NCBI GenBank assembly: GCA_946541275.1
Contig: CAMNJH010000004.1
Span: 1-46,751 of the forward strand
DNA: 46,751 nucleotides
From: an uncultured Prevotellaceae bacterium
GTDB taxonomy: Bacteria; Bacteroidota; Bacteroidia; Bacteroidales; Bacteroidaceae
Direction of reading: 5' to 3'
Shown: positions 17,636 to 26,738 of the stretch, piece by piece
Layout of the letters: each line of letters starts with the position of its first letter
How positions within the stretch are numbered: position 1 is the stretch's first letter
The notes under the pieces: model-generated
The model's input: the letters and a program-made list of their open reading frames with translations, nothing else
Database searches by the model: none
Told to the model about the DNA's origin: nothing
Translations under genes and position numbers: made by a program

Positions 17636-19489
17636 ATGATTACCTATATCAAACAAATATTTCGTGCTGGCCTGTTGTGCTGCGGTTTTGCCGCAGCCCT
17701 CACGGCCTGTACCGACACGTGGGATGACCACTATAATAGCTTAGGCGACAGCAGTGGCATGCATGACGGCACTTTGTGGCAGGCCATCAAAAGCGACCCC
17801 AACCTGAGCAATTTTGCCAGCGTGGTGGAGGCTTGCGATTATGCCAAGGAGCTGAATGGCAGCCAGGTGTTTACCGTCTTCGCTCCTACCAATGATCATT
17901 TCTCGCAGGCTGAGGCTCAGGCTCTCATTGCTGACTACAAGCAGCAGGAGAAAGATCTTGTGGTTCGTGAGGACAACACCGTCATCAAGGAGTTCCTGCA
18001 GAACCACATTGCGCTCTACAATTTCTCTGTGTCCAGTGAGACGAACGACTCTATCGTGCTGATGAACGGGAAATATGCCATCCTGAAGAGCAATGATATC
18101 GATGGCGTGCGCATGCTGTCCAAGAATCAGCTTTATAACAATGGCGTGCTCTATAAGCTGGAGAATCAGGTAGGTTACCTGTCGAATGTCTTTGAATACA
18201 TCCGTAAGGATCCTGAACTCGACAGCCTGCGCAACTTCCTTTACAGCAGCCGTTTCTACTACAGGGACTTTGAACCTTCACTGAGTGTGCCTGGCAGTAT
18301 CATCAATGGTAAGACGCATTATCTCGATTCCGTCTTTACTCAGCGTAATGAGCTCTTCAACATCCTGGGACGCCTCAGCACTGAGGATAGTACCTATATG
18401 ATGGTGGCTCCTACGAATGCTGTTTGGAAACAGCTGATAGAAGAGTATGAGCCTTACTTCAACTATCCCGAGGGCACTACCGACCGCGACTCTATGGTGT
18501 ACACCAACAGCCGTCTGGCCATTGTAAGGGGCACGACGTTCAGCCGCACTTTCAATCCCGACAAGTCGCTGCAGGACTCGGCCATGTCAGTGAACTCTAT
18601 CAAGAACTACACCACCCGTAAATCCGCCTATGGCGCACCGTTCCAGTACTATCAGTACTACAAACCTTTGCAGCAGCCTTATGGCGTTCTGGCTCAGGAG
18701 GACATCGTCACTTGCAGCAATGGTGAACTGCACAAGGCTCATCAGTGGAATATTGACAAACTGATGGGATTCCATCAGTATATCTACATTGAGCCAGTTG
18801 GTAACAACATCAAGGAAGTGAAGAAAGTGGCCGACTCTCGTGGTGATTCCATCAACACGGTTACCAATAACGTTCGCTTCGTGACCAGCGACAATAAGCG
18901 CTACTATGATAAGGTGTGGAACAATAACTTCGTGGAGTTTGCTCCAACCATTACCACAGTGAACCCGTCAGTGACGTTCAATCTTAGAGATGTCCTTTCC
19001 AACATTGGCTACGACATTTATTTGGTGACTTCACCTGCTCTGGCTAATGACAGCAATGCTACCGACGAGCAGCGAGTGCCAGCCAAGTTCCGTTGCTCGC
19101 TTTACCAGCCAGGAAAGGGCTCTGAGCAGCTGAAGACCGTGGATGGCAGTGCCGATTTCATCACATCTGCCGACGATGTTGACTATCTGCTGCTGGCTGA
19201 GGACTATAAGTTTGACGTCTGCACTTATGGCGTGATAGATGATAACCTGCAGGTGACGCTCACGCTGGAGACCCGTGTCACCAGTGCTGAGTTGCGTAGA
19301 AATGCTTATACCCGTACCATGCGAATTGACTGCATCCTGCTGGTGCCTCATGGCACACTGCAGTTGGTTGATGCCCTGCCGCAAGAAAGCATTATTCCCA
19401 TGGCTGCCTGGGGTACGCCGGGCCTGCTGATGTATCCGCATGGAAAGTACTCTGACCGTCCTTACCTGTGGTGGTATATGCAACGTTAA
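17636..19489 (+). CDS. FAS1-domain lipoprotein
   Basis: 617 aa. Lipobox LTAC followed by TDTWDDHY, a common start of Bacteroidota FAS1 lipoproteins. FAS1 domain 1 covers about residues 40-185 (LWQAIKSDPNLSNF, FTVFAPTNDHF, LQNHIAL). Domain 2 lies at about 190-400 (MMVAPTNAVWKQL). The C-terminal 190 residues form a predicted beta-sandwich (VTFNLRDVLSNIGYDIYLV). It is 29 nt upstream of the second susC and probably acts with that pair on the cell surface (inference). Confidence 0.85.
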   Translation: MITYIKQIFRAGLLCCGFAAALTACTDTWDDHYNSLGDSSGMHDGTLWQAIKSDPNLSNFASVVEACDYAKELNGSQVFTVFAPTNDHFSQAEAQALIADYKQQEKDLVVREDNTVIKEFLQNHIALYNFSVSSETNDSIVLMNGKYAILKSNDIDGVRMLSKNQLYNNGVLYKLENQVGYLSNVFEYIRKDPELDSLRNFLYSSRFYYRDFEPSLSVPGSIINGKTHYLDSVFTQRNELFNILGRLSTEDSTYMMVAPTNAVWKQLIEEYEPYFNYPEGTTDRDSMVYTNSRLAIVRGTTFSRTFNPDKSLQDSAMSVNSIKNYTTRKSAYGAPFQYYQYYKPLQQPYGVLAQEDIVTCSNGELHKAHQWNIDKLMGFHQYIYIEPVGNNIKEVKKVADSRGDSINTVTNNVRFVTSDNKRYYDKVWNNNFVEFAPTITTVNPSVTFNLRDVLSNIGYDIYLVTSPALANDSNATDEQRVPAKFRCSLYQPGKGSEQLKTVDGSADFITSADDVDYLLLAEDYKFDVCTYGVIDDNLQVTLTLETRVTSAELRRNAYTRTMRIDCILLVPHGTLQLVDALPQESIIPMAAWGTPGLLMYPHGKYSDRPYLWWYMQR

Positions 19490-19517
19490 TGTTCACTTGA
19501 CAAAAATAGAAGGATTT

Positions 19518-22500
19518 ATGAAACGATATATCTTATTTGGACTTATCACTGGTCTGCTAGTCTTCCCCACGACGATTCTCGCTCAGGACGATGAAACGGA
19601 AGAAGAGGTCGAGGTGAAAGCACCCGTCAGGAAAGTGATTGTGAAGAAGAATTATGAAACGCGCACCGTCAGTGGTGCTGTTGTCGATGCTGCCACGAAG
19701 AAGCCTGTGGCTGGTGCCATTGTGCGGGCTGCTGAAATCGACGGCTATAGTGTGCTGACCGACGATGACGGAACTTTCGAGCTGAAGGTGCCTGTGTTTG
19801 CCTCGTCCCTTTATGTGACGACGACAGACTATAATCCCGTGCGCCAAGGTTTGACACTGGAAGAGAAGCAGAAAACCATTCAGCTCTATTCTACCGCCTT
19901 TGATGCAGAGTATGCTCCTGTGACCAATGTACGCGGTGACCATGAGACGACGGATTTCCGCTATAGCAGCGTTGTCAACATTAAGGACGAGATTCAGAAT
20001 CAGCTGGGTGCCTATGTGCACTCCGTCAGTCGCAATGGCACGCCTGGCGTGGGTGACGTCATGTTCATTCAGGGTCTGAACTCACTCAATGTCAATGCGC
20101 AGCCACTGGTGGTGGTTGATAATGTGATTATTGACCAGCAGTATGGTCGCACCTTGCTGCACGATGGTTTCTTCAATGACGTGCTGACCAACATCAGCCC
20201 TGCTGATATTGAGAAGGTGACCGTGCTTCGCAATGGTACTTCCCTTTATGGTTCCAAGGGTGCCAATGGCGTCATCCTGATTCAGACGCGCCGCAACAAG
20301 TCAATGGCTACCCGAATCACCGCCAATATCTCGGCAGGTGTTTCGCTCGAGCCTAAGTATGTGTCGGTGATGGATGCCAGCCAGTATCGCAGCTATGCTT
20401 CTGAGATGCTGAAGACCACCAACACCACGAACCGTAAGTTTAAGTTCCTCAATGAGGACCCCACCTATTATTACTATGACCAGTATCACCAGCAGACTGA
20501 CTGGAAGGACTACGTTTATCGTACGGCCTTCACACAGAACTATGGCATCAACGTAGAGGGCGGTGACGATGTGGCCAACTACAACCTCTCCGTAGGCTAT
20601 AGTAATGCGCAGAGTAATCTGAAGGACAATGGCATGGGCCGCTTGAATGTTCGTTTCAATACCGATATCTGGCTGTCCAACAAGCTCAGTGTGCGTTTCG
20701 ATGCTTCGTTTGCCAACGTAACGCGTGACATCCGAAACGATGGCGCTCCTCAGAACTATGAAGAGGGCACGCCCACAGCACCTTCTTTCCTGGCCTATGT
20801 GAAGAGTCCCTTCATGAGCGCCTACAGCTATGGTCACGATGAGACAGGGTCTGGACGCTTCTCGGATACACAGTATGACATCGTTGAGGAGTCCTACCTG
20901 GCGGAAGCCCTGGTCCGCTACAATGGTTACAACTGGCAGCTGGGCAACCCCGCCGCCATCAATGAGTATGCTGAGGCTGAGAACAAAAACCGTTTTGAGA
21001 ACTCCATGCTCAATCTGACGGTAACTCCCAAGTTCCAGATTAATCAGAACCTCTTCGTGAGCGAGCACTTCAGCTACAATCTGGTGAACACCAACGAGAT
21101 GTTCTACATCCCCATCAACGGTACACCTAGCTATTATGTCACCAGTCTGGGTGGCTATCGTACCAATGAGGTACGTTCGCTGGCCTCTAAGCAGAACTCT
21201 GTTCAGAGCGACACGCGCATCGACTGGAACAAGCGCTTCGGTGCCCACTACTTACACCTCTTTGGTGGCGCCCGCATCAACTGGGAAAGCTATACCACCA
21301 ATTCGCAGGTGGGCTACGACACAGGTAGTGATAAGACCCCGTTCATGAGCAATAAGCTGAAAGACGTGAGCGTGACGGGTGTGAATGAGAACTGGAATTC
21401 ACTCTCCTGGTACGCCCAGGGCGAGTATGACTACAAGAGCCGCTATTACCTGCAGGCCAATTTGGCCATCGATGGTTCATCGCGCTTCGGCCAGGACGGT
21501 GGCGACTTCAGACTGTTCAAGGCTGCCTGGGGCATCTTCCCCGGCGTGCAGGCTGCCTGGGTCATCACCAACGAGCCCTGGATGGCTAACGTTAATGGTA
21601 TCAACTACCTGCGCCTCACAGCTGGTTTCGACGTCAGTGGTAACGATGATATTGACTATTATGCTGCCCGCAGTTATTTCCGCTCCTCTCAGTTCCTGCA
21701 TACGGTGGCAGGACTGTCTTTCGACGGTATCGGTAATAACAAGATTAAGTGGGAAACCACGCGCCGCTTCAATGTCGGCCTGGAGTCCAGCCTCATCAAC
21801 AACCGCCTCAGCGTAGGTCTGAACTATTTCCGTTCAAAGACCAGCAACCTGCTCACCATGCAGCAGCTGGGATTCCTCAGCGGTCTTGACACCAACTGGT
21901 CGAACGGCGGCAAGCTGGAGAATGAAGGCTTCGATGTTAACTTCACTGCCAAGGTGCTGGCCCTGAAGGACTGGCAGTGGCAGGTGGGAGCCAGCGTAGG
22001 CCATTACAAGAACAAGATTACCGAGCTGCCCGACGGTGCACAGTTTGTTGACAATAAGATCTACGGTGCCACCATCCGCACGCAGGTGGGGAATACTGCC
22101 AATGCCTTCTATGGCTACAAGTCGCTGGGCGTGTTCAGCACTACCGAAGAGGCTATGGCCGCAGGCCGTCCTGGAGAGAAGGGCCTGTATTTCCTGGCCG
22201 AGAATGGTATTGACAAGAACTATTTCCAGGCTGGTGATGTCCATTTTGCTGACCTGAATGGTGACGGCCAGATTACAGAGGCCGACCAGATGTTCATTGG
22301 CGATCCTAACCCCGACATCTATGGCAACATCTTCACTTCGCTCTCTTGGAAGCATTTCCGTCTTGACGTGCGCTTCAACTATTCACTGGGCAACGATGTT
22401 TACAACTATCTCCGCTCACAGCTCGAAGGCGGCAGCCGCTTCATGAACCAGACCACCGCCATGCAGCGCCGTTGGCAGGTTGAGAACCAGCATACTGATA

Positions 22501-22799
22501 TACCTCGCATCACCTTCCAGGATCCTCTGGGTAACAGCCGCTTCAGCAACCGCTGGATTGAGGATGGTTCTTATCTGCGCCTGAAGACTGCCACCCTGTC
22601 TTATGACCTCCCGTTGAAGTCTGAGTACATCCAGGGCTTGCAGTTCTGGATCCAGGGTAACAACCTGCTCACTTTCACCAAGTATCTGGGCAGCGATCCT
22701 GAGTTCACCATGACCAGCAGTGTCATCGGTCAGGGCATCGACCTGGGTAGCCTGGGTCAGAGCCGTAGTATCGTGGCTGGCGTGAAGATCAATCTGTAA
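19518..22799 (+). CDS. SusC/RagA-family TonB-dependent outer-membrane transporter (second)
   Basis: The ORF track starts inside the previous gene at 19440. The ATG at 19518 opens a proper signal peptide (MKRYILFGLITGLLVFP) and has AGAAGGA upstream, giving 1093 aa. After cleavage comes an acidic linker (DDETEEEVEV), a carboxypeptidase-regulatory-like domain (TRTVSGAVVDAATKKPVAGA), the plug (FIQGLNSLNVNAQPLVVVD, VLRNGTSLYGSKGANGVI) and the barrel, ending IVAGVKINL. It differs clearly from the first SusC in plug and barrel, so the pairs may import different ligands or different parts of one ligand. Confidence 0.95.
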   Translation: MKRYILFGLITGLLVFPTTILAQDDETEEEVEVKAPVRKVIVKKNYETRTVSGAVVDAATKKPVAGAIVRAAEIDGYSVLTDDDGTFELKVPVFASSLYVTTTDYNPVRQGLTLEEKQKTIQLYSTAFDAEYAPVTNVRGDHETTDFRYSSVVNIKDEIQNQLGAYVHSVSRNGTPGVGDVMFIQGLNSLNVNAQPLVVVDNVIIDQQYGRTLLHDGFFNDVLTNISPADIEKVTVLRNGTSLYGSKGANGVILIQTRRNKSMATRITANISAGVSLEPKYVSVMDASQYRSYASEMLKTTNTTNRKFKFLNEDPTYYYYDQYHQQTDWKDYVYRTAFTQNYGINVEGGDDVANYNLSVGYSNAQSNLKDNGMGRLNVRFNTDIWLSNKLSVRFDASFANVTRDIRNDGAPQNYEEGTPTAPSFLAYVKSPFMSAYSYGHDETGSGRFSDTQYDIVEESYLAEALVRYNGYNWQLGNPAAINEYAEAENKNRFENSMLNLTVTPKFQINQNLFVSEHFSYNLVNTNEMFYIPINGTPSYYVTSLGGYRTNEVRSLASKQNSVQSDTRIDWNKRFGAHYLHLFGGARINWESYTTNSQVGYDTGSDKTPFMSNKLKDVSVTGVNENWNSLSWYAQGEYDYKSRYYLQANLAIDGSSRFGQDGGDFRLFKAAWGIFPGVQAAWVITNEPWMANVNGINYLRLTAGFDVSGNDDIDYYAARSYFRSSQFLHTVAGLSFDGIGNNKIKWETTRRFNVGLESSLINNRLSVGLNYFRSKTSNLLTMQQLGFLSGLDTNWSNGGKLENEGFDVNFTAKVLALKDWQWQVGASVGHYKNKITELPDGAQFVDNKIYGATIRTQVGNTANAFYGYKSLGVFSTTEEAMAAGRPGEKGLYFLAENGIDKNYFQAGDVHFADLNGDGQITEADQMFIGDPNPDIYGNIFTSLSWKHFRLDVRFNYSLGNDVYNYLRSQLEGGSRFMNQTTAMQRRWQVENQHTDIPRITFQDPLGNSRFSNRWIEDGSYLRLKTATLSYDLPLKSEYIQGLQFWIQGNNLLTFTKYLGSDPEFTMTSSVIGQGIDLGSLGQSRSIVAGVKINL

Positions 22800-22832
22800 T
22801 AGTTAGCAATTTGTAATTAGGAATTAATAATT

Positions 22833-24707
22833 ATGATTACCAAGATAAGTAAAAGACGACTGATAGGTTTTTCCTTTATCATTTGTCAGTTATCATTTAG
22901 TGCAGCACTGTTCACTTCCTGCGATGATTTCTTCAACCAGGAGTCTGACGATGTGCTGTATGCGGAGAGTGAACATCTGAACAATGCCGTGGATACGCTG
23001 TACTCCGTTGTCGGTATCCTGGGCAAGATGCAGGCACTGGCTGACCGTACTATCCTGCTGGGTGAAGTGCGTGGCGACCTGGTCGACCTGACCAACGTAG
23101 CCAGCAATGACCTGCGCGAGCTGGCCACTTTCAGTGTCAGTGATGATAATATCTTCAACAGGCCCTCTGACTACTATGCCGTCATCAACAACTGTAATTA
23201 CTTCATTGCCCATGCTGATACGACCCTGCGCAGCAATCGTGACGTGGAGGCTATCTTCATGAAGGAGTATGCAGTGGTGAAGGCCATTCGTGCATGGACC
23301 TACTTACAGCTGGTGCTCAACTACGGTCAGGTGCCTTTCGTCACCGAGCCTCTGCTCAGCAAGGAGGAGGCCGAGGCTGCCGAGACAGGTCCCAAGGCTG
23401 ACCTGCAGACGGTGTGCTCCTATTTCATCAAGGATTTGTCCACCATCCCTGAGCAGTACAACAATGAGTACCCCACCTACACTAATCAGCAGACCTTCCG
23501 TGGCGTGCGTGCTGAACTGCTGTTCTTCCCGCTCAGCATCATTCGTGGCGAGCTCTATCTGTGGCTTGCCAGTGTGACTGGCAATAAGGAGGACTATAAG
23601 CAGGCAGCCCTCAACTATTACAAGTACATCAGCGAGCGCAATGGTCGTAACTCTGCCTATCCCCTCACCATGTCCTACTCTATGTGGGAGCCAGGAACCT
23701 CTGACTATCTGAGGCCGACTGGCAGATTGCAGATGAGTTTCCCGGAAACGACCGGTAGGGATGATGAGCTGATTACCATGATTGCTGGCGACTCTATCCG
23801 AGCCGAAGGTAACTACAGTGAACTGCGCAACTATTTCACTTCGCGTGAAGAGAACGACGAAAAGGTGAGCATCACTCCGTCGCAGCGCATGTTCGACATC
23901 TCTGCAGCTCAAGCCAACTGTCAGGTATCCCCCGATGGCAACAGCGTGGTCTATGCACCTGCAGGACTTCCTGACTATCAGTCGGGCGATTTGCGCTTGT
24001 CGAACGTTTATTCGGAAGGTTTCTCTACAGCCCGTTACACGGGTGAGCGCATCGAGACGCAGACGATTACCAAGTATAGCAGTTCGCGCAATGTGCATAT
24101 CTATCGTCGCGTGATGGTCTACATCCGCATGGCCGAGGCGCTCAACATGGCCGGCTATCCGCGCATGGCCTTCCAGATCCTGTCTGAGGGCCTGAGCAAC
24201 AGAGCCATCCAGACCAATGTGATGCCTTTCTACGACACGGAGGACAAGGCCGACTCTATCTTCCTGGCCAATTTCGACTTCAACGACACCCGCTATGCCG
24301 TGGCCGATGTGTATGATTTCATCAATAACCCCGACCCAGATCATAATCAGATGGGCATTCATACTCGTGGTTCTGGCTTCACGCCCATGAACGAGTACTA
24401 TGTGCTGCCCAATGACACCATTGAGCCCGACCTGAACAAGCGTGCACAGCTCATCAAGGAGCAGCAGGTCGTAGTCAACAGCCTCCTGCTCAATGAGAAC
24501 GCTCTGGAGTTTGCCTTCGAGGGCACCCGCTACTATGACCTGATGCGTTTTGCCATGCGCCAGAGCAATCCCGGTGCATTCTTTGCCAAGCACATCTATG
24601 CCCGCCGTGGTGTTGCCCGCAGCGCTGAGGTACAGTCTGAGATTAAGGTCAACCTGGCTGACCAGCGCAACTGGTATCTCAACTGGAAAGGCAAGATGGG
24701 ATTCTGA
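22833..24707 (+). CDS. SusD/RagB-family nutrient-binding lipoprotein (second)
   Basis: 624 aa. Lipobox LFTSC with CDDFFNQESDDVLY after it. The scaffold is seen in AVVKAIRAWTYLQLVLNYGQVPF, and the C-terminal signature in ENALEFAFEGTRYYDLMRFAMR. It is the partner of the SusC 33 nt upstream and the last gene of the operon, followed by a strong terminator. Its signal-peptide coding region is about 80% identical in DNA to that of the first susD. Confidence 0.95.
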   Translation: MITKISKRRLIGFSFIICQLSFSAALFTSCDDFFNQESDDVLYAESEHLNNAVDTLYSVVGILGKMQALADRTILLGEVRGDLVDLTNVASNDLRELATFSVSDDNIFNRPSDYYAVINNCNYFIAHADTTLRSNRDVEAIFMKEYAVVKAIRAWTYLQLVLNYGQVPFVTEPLLSKEEAEAAETGPKADLQTVCSYFIKDLSTIPEQYNNEYPTYTNQQTFRGVRAELLFFPLSIIRGELYLWLASVTGNKEDYKQAALNYYKYISERNGRNSAYPLTMSYSMWEPGTSDYLRPTGRLQMSFPETTGRDDELITMIAGDSIRAEGNYSELRNYFTSREENDEKVSITPSQRMFDISAAQANCQVSPDGNSVVYAPAGLPDYQSGDLRLSNVYSEGFSTARYTGERIETQTITKYSSSRNVHIYRRVMVYIRMAEALNMAGYPRMAFQILSEGLSNRAIQTNVMPFYDTEDKADSIFLANFDFNDTRYAVADVYDFINNPDPDHNQMGIHTRGSGFTPMNEYYVLPNDTIEPDLNKRAQLIKEQQVVVNSLLLNENALEFAFEGTRYYDLMRFAMRQSNPGAFFAKHIYARRGVARSAEVQSEIKVNLADQRNWYLNWKGKMGF

Positions 24708-24734
24708 TCTCCCCCATCTTCATGAATAAAAGGC

Positions 24735-24775
24735 CATTGCCATGTTTGCTCAAGCAGACATGGCAATGACTTTTT
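24735..24775 (+). terminator. Rho-independent terminator of the fas1/susCD operon
   Basis: 15-bp stem (cattgccatgtttgc / gcagacatggcaatg, one G-U pair) with a tcaa loop, then AC and TTTTT. Confidence 0.95.
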
Positions 24776-24846
24776 AGCTGGTAATTGTTGCTGAGCCGCA
24801 AATTGCAGCAGATTGTCAAATTTTTGCAAAGATTTTCCTCGTTTTC

Positions 24847-24878
24847 CTTGGTTGTTATCAGAATTTTTCCTATCTTTG
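24847..24878 (+). promoter_or_regulatory. Promoter of gdhA
   Basis: CTTG at 24847-24850, a 20-nt spacer and TATCTTTG at 24871-24878. The leader to the ATG at 24921 is about 40 nt. Confidence 0.75.
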
Positions 24879-24920
24879 CGCTGTACTAATTACACATTGA
24901 TAACTTTAAAACATAAAACT

Positions 24921-26261
24921 ATGGAAGTAGAGAAAATCATGCAAGCACTGGAGCGCAAGCACCCCGGTGAGTTAGAGTTCCTTCAGGCCGTGCGCGAAGT
25001 ACTGGAGAGTATCAAGGATGTGTACAACCAGCATCCCGAATTTGAGAAAGCCAAGATTGTTGAGCGCCTTGTTGAGCCTGAGCGTATCATCACGTTCCGT
25101 GTGCCCTGGGTCGACGACAAGGGAGAGGTCCAGGTGAACATCGGCTACCGCGTGCAGTTCAATAGCGCTATTGGTCCCTATAAGGGCGGACTCCGTTTCC
25201 ACCCCTCCGTCAACCTGTCCATTCTGAAGTTCCTCGGCTTTGAGCAGACGTTCAAGAACGCCCTCACCACGCTGCCCATGGGTGGTGGCAAGGGCGGCAG
25301 TGACTTTGCTCCCCGTGGCAAGAGCGATGCTGAGATTATGCGCTTCTGCCAGGCCTTCATGATGGAGCTCTATAAAGTCATTGGCCCCGACATGGACGTG
25401 CCTGCTGGCGACATCGGCGTGGGTGGCCGTGAGATTGGCTATCTGTTCGGCATGTACAAGAAGCTCACCTCGCAGTTCCATGGCGCTACTCTCACGGGCA
25501 AGGGCCTGGAGTGGGGTGGCAGCATCCTGCGTCCTGAGGCAACGGGCTTTGGTGCCCTCTACTTTGTGCACCACATGCTGGAGACCCACGGACTCGACAT
25601 CAAGGGCAAGACGGTGGCCCTCTCCGGCTTTGGCAATGTGGCCTGGGGCGCAGCCAAGAAAGCCACTGAGCTGGGTGCCAAGGTCATCACCATCAGCGGC
25701 CCCGACGGCTACATCTACGACCCCGCAGGCCTGGATGCCGAGAAGATTGACTACCTGCTGGAGCTTCGTGCCAGTGGCAACGACATCTGCCAGCCCTATG
25801 CTGATGAGTTCGAGGGCGCACAGTTCTTCGAGGGCCGCAAGCCTTGGGAGCAAAAGGCCGACATCTATCTGCCCTGTGCCACCCAGAACGAACTCAATGG
25901 CGATGATGCCGACAGGATTCTGGCTCAGAAGCCGCTGTGCGTAGCCGAGGTGAGCAACATGGGTTGCACGGCCGAGGCTGTCAATAAGTTCATTGCCGCA
26001 GGCCAGCTCTTCGCTCCTGGCAAGGCTGTTAATGCCGGCGGTGTGGCCACCAGCGGCCTGGAGATGACGCAGAACTCCATGCGTATGTCGTGGACGGCCG
26101 AGGAGGTCGACCAGCGTCTGCACCAGATTATGCAGGGCATCCACCAGCAGTGCGTCAAGTACGGCAAGGAGCCCTCGGGCTATATCAACTATGTGAAGGG
26201 TGCCAACGTGGCAGGCTTCATGAAGGTGGCCCATGCCATGATGGCCCAGGGAATCGTATAA
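24921..26261 (+). CDS. gdhA: NADP-type glutamate dehydrogenase
   Basis: 446 aa, the usual length for hexameric bacterial GdhA. ATG 24921 is chosen over the track start at 24813 because the promoter lies between them. It interconverts 2-oxoglutarate plus ammonium and glutamate in the cytoplasm. Visible motifs are the substrate region PYKGGLRFHPSVN, the catalytic-lysine segment PMGGGKGGSDFAPRGK, the catalytic-aspartate segment VPAGDIGVGGREIGY and the Rossmann fold VALSGFGNVAWGAA. NADP preference is inferred from family resemblance. It is the main ammonium-assimilation route in many Bacteroidota. The next gene is 36 nt away and could be partly co-transcribed. Confidence 0.95.
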   Translation: MEVEKIMQALERKHPGELEFLQAVREVLESIKDVYNQHPEFEKAKIVERLVEPERIITFRVPWVDDKGEVQVNIGYRVQFNSAIGPYKGGLRFHPSVNLSILKFLGFEQTFKNALTTLPMGGGKGGSDFAPRGKSDAEIMRFCQAFMMELYKVIGPDMDVPAGDIGVGGREIGYLFGMYKKLTSQFHGATLTGKGLEWGGSILRPEATGFGALYFVHHMLETHGLDIKGKTVALSGFGNVAWGAAKKATELGAKVITISGPDGYIYDPAGLDAEKIDYLLELRASGNDICQPYADEFEGAQFFEGRKPWEQKADIYLPCATQNELNGDDADRILAQKPLCVAEVSNMGCTAEAVNKFIAAGQLFAPGKAVNAGGVATSGLEMTQNSMRMSWTAEEVDQRLHQIMQGIHQQCVKYGKEPSGYINYVKGANVAGFMKVAHAMMAQGIV

Positions 26262-26297
26262 GATAATAGGAGAATTGAGGTTTGAGGATTGATATTT

Positions 26298-26738
26298 ATG
26301 AGATTAGCTTTTCTACATCGCCTGCCCATAGCCACCATGTTGTTGATGGGGGCAGCTTTGAATGTCAATTCTCAAACCTCAAGTCTCAGAATAGAAAAGG
26401 GCATTGCCTCCTATTATGGCAAGCGGGCAACGGGGCGTCTCACTAGCAGCGGTGAGCGGCTCCATCACGACAGCCTGACCTGTGCTCACAAGAAACACCC
26501 CTTTGGCACGCTTCTGCGCGTCACCAATCCTGCCAATGACAGCGTCGTCGTTGTGAAGGTCAACGACCGTGGTCCTTTTGGCCGCGGACGCATTGTCGAC
26601 CTGTCCTGGTGTGCCGCCCGCCAGTTGGGCATTCTCCGCCAGGGCATTGCTCCCGTCGTTGTTGAAGTCATCTATGACCCCCGTAAGGATGGCCCCAATC
26701 CCCCTGCTCTTGATTCTCTTTCTCGTGCCGTTCCATGA
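26298..26738 (+). CDS. RlpA-like septal-ring lytic transglycosylase (double-psi beta-barrel)
   Basis: The track starts at TTG 26289, but ATG 26298 opens the signal peptide, giving 146 aa. The mature protein is almost only the RlpA double-psi barrel. GIASYYGKRATGRLTSSGE, AHKKHPFGTLLRVTN and VNDRGPFGRGRIVDLS include the conserved glutamate, histidine and aspartate positions of RlpA. RlpA proteins cleave naked peptidoglycan strands in the periplasm. There is no SPOR domain. The stop codon overlaps the start of the next gene (ATGA), so the two are translationally coupled. Confidence 0.85.
   Translation: MRLAFLHRLPIATMLLMGAALNVNSQTSSLRIEKGIASYYGKRATGRLTSSGERLHHDSLTCAHKKHPFGTLLRVTNPANDSVVVVKVNDRGPFGRGRIVDLSWCAARQLGILRQGIAPVVVEVIYDPRKDGPNPPALDSLSRAVP

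Noticed and set aside
19440-19517. N-terminal extension of the second SusC in the ORF track
   Set aside because: It overlaps the upstream FAS1 gene and hides the signal peptide that starts at 19518.
24813-24920. N-terminal extension of gdhA in the ORF track
   Set aside because: The promoter boxes lie inside it; the 446-aa form has the normal family length.
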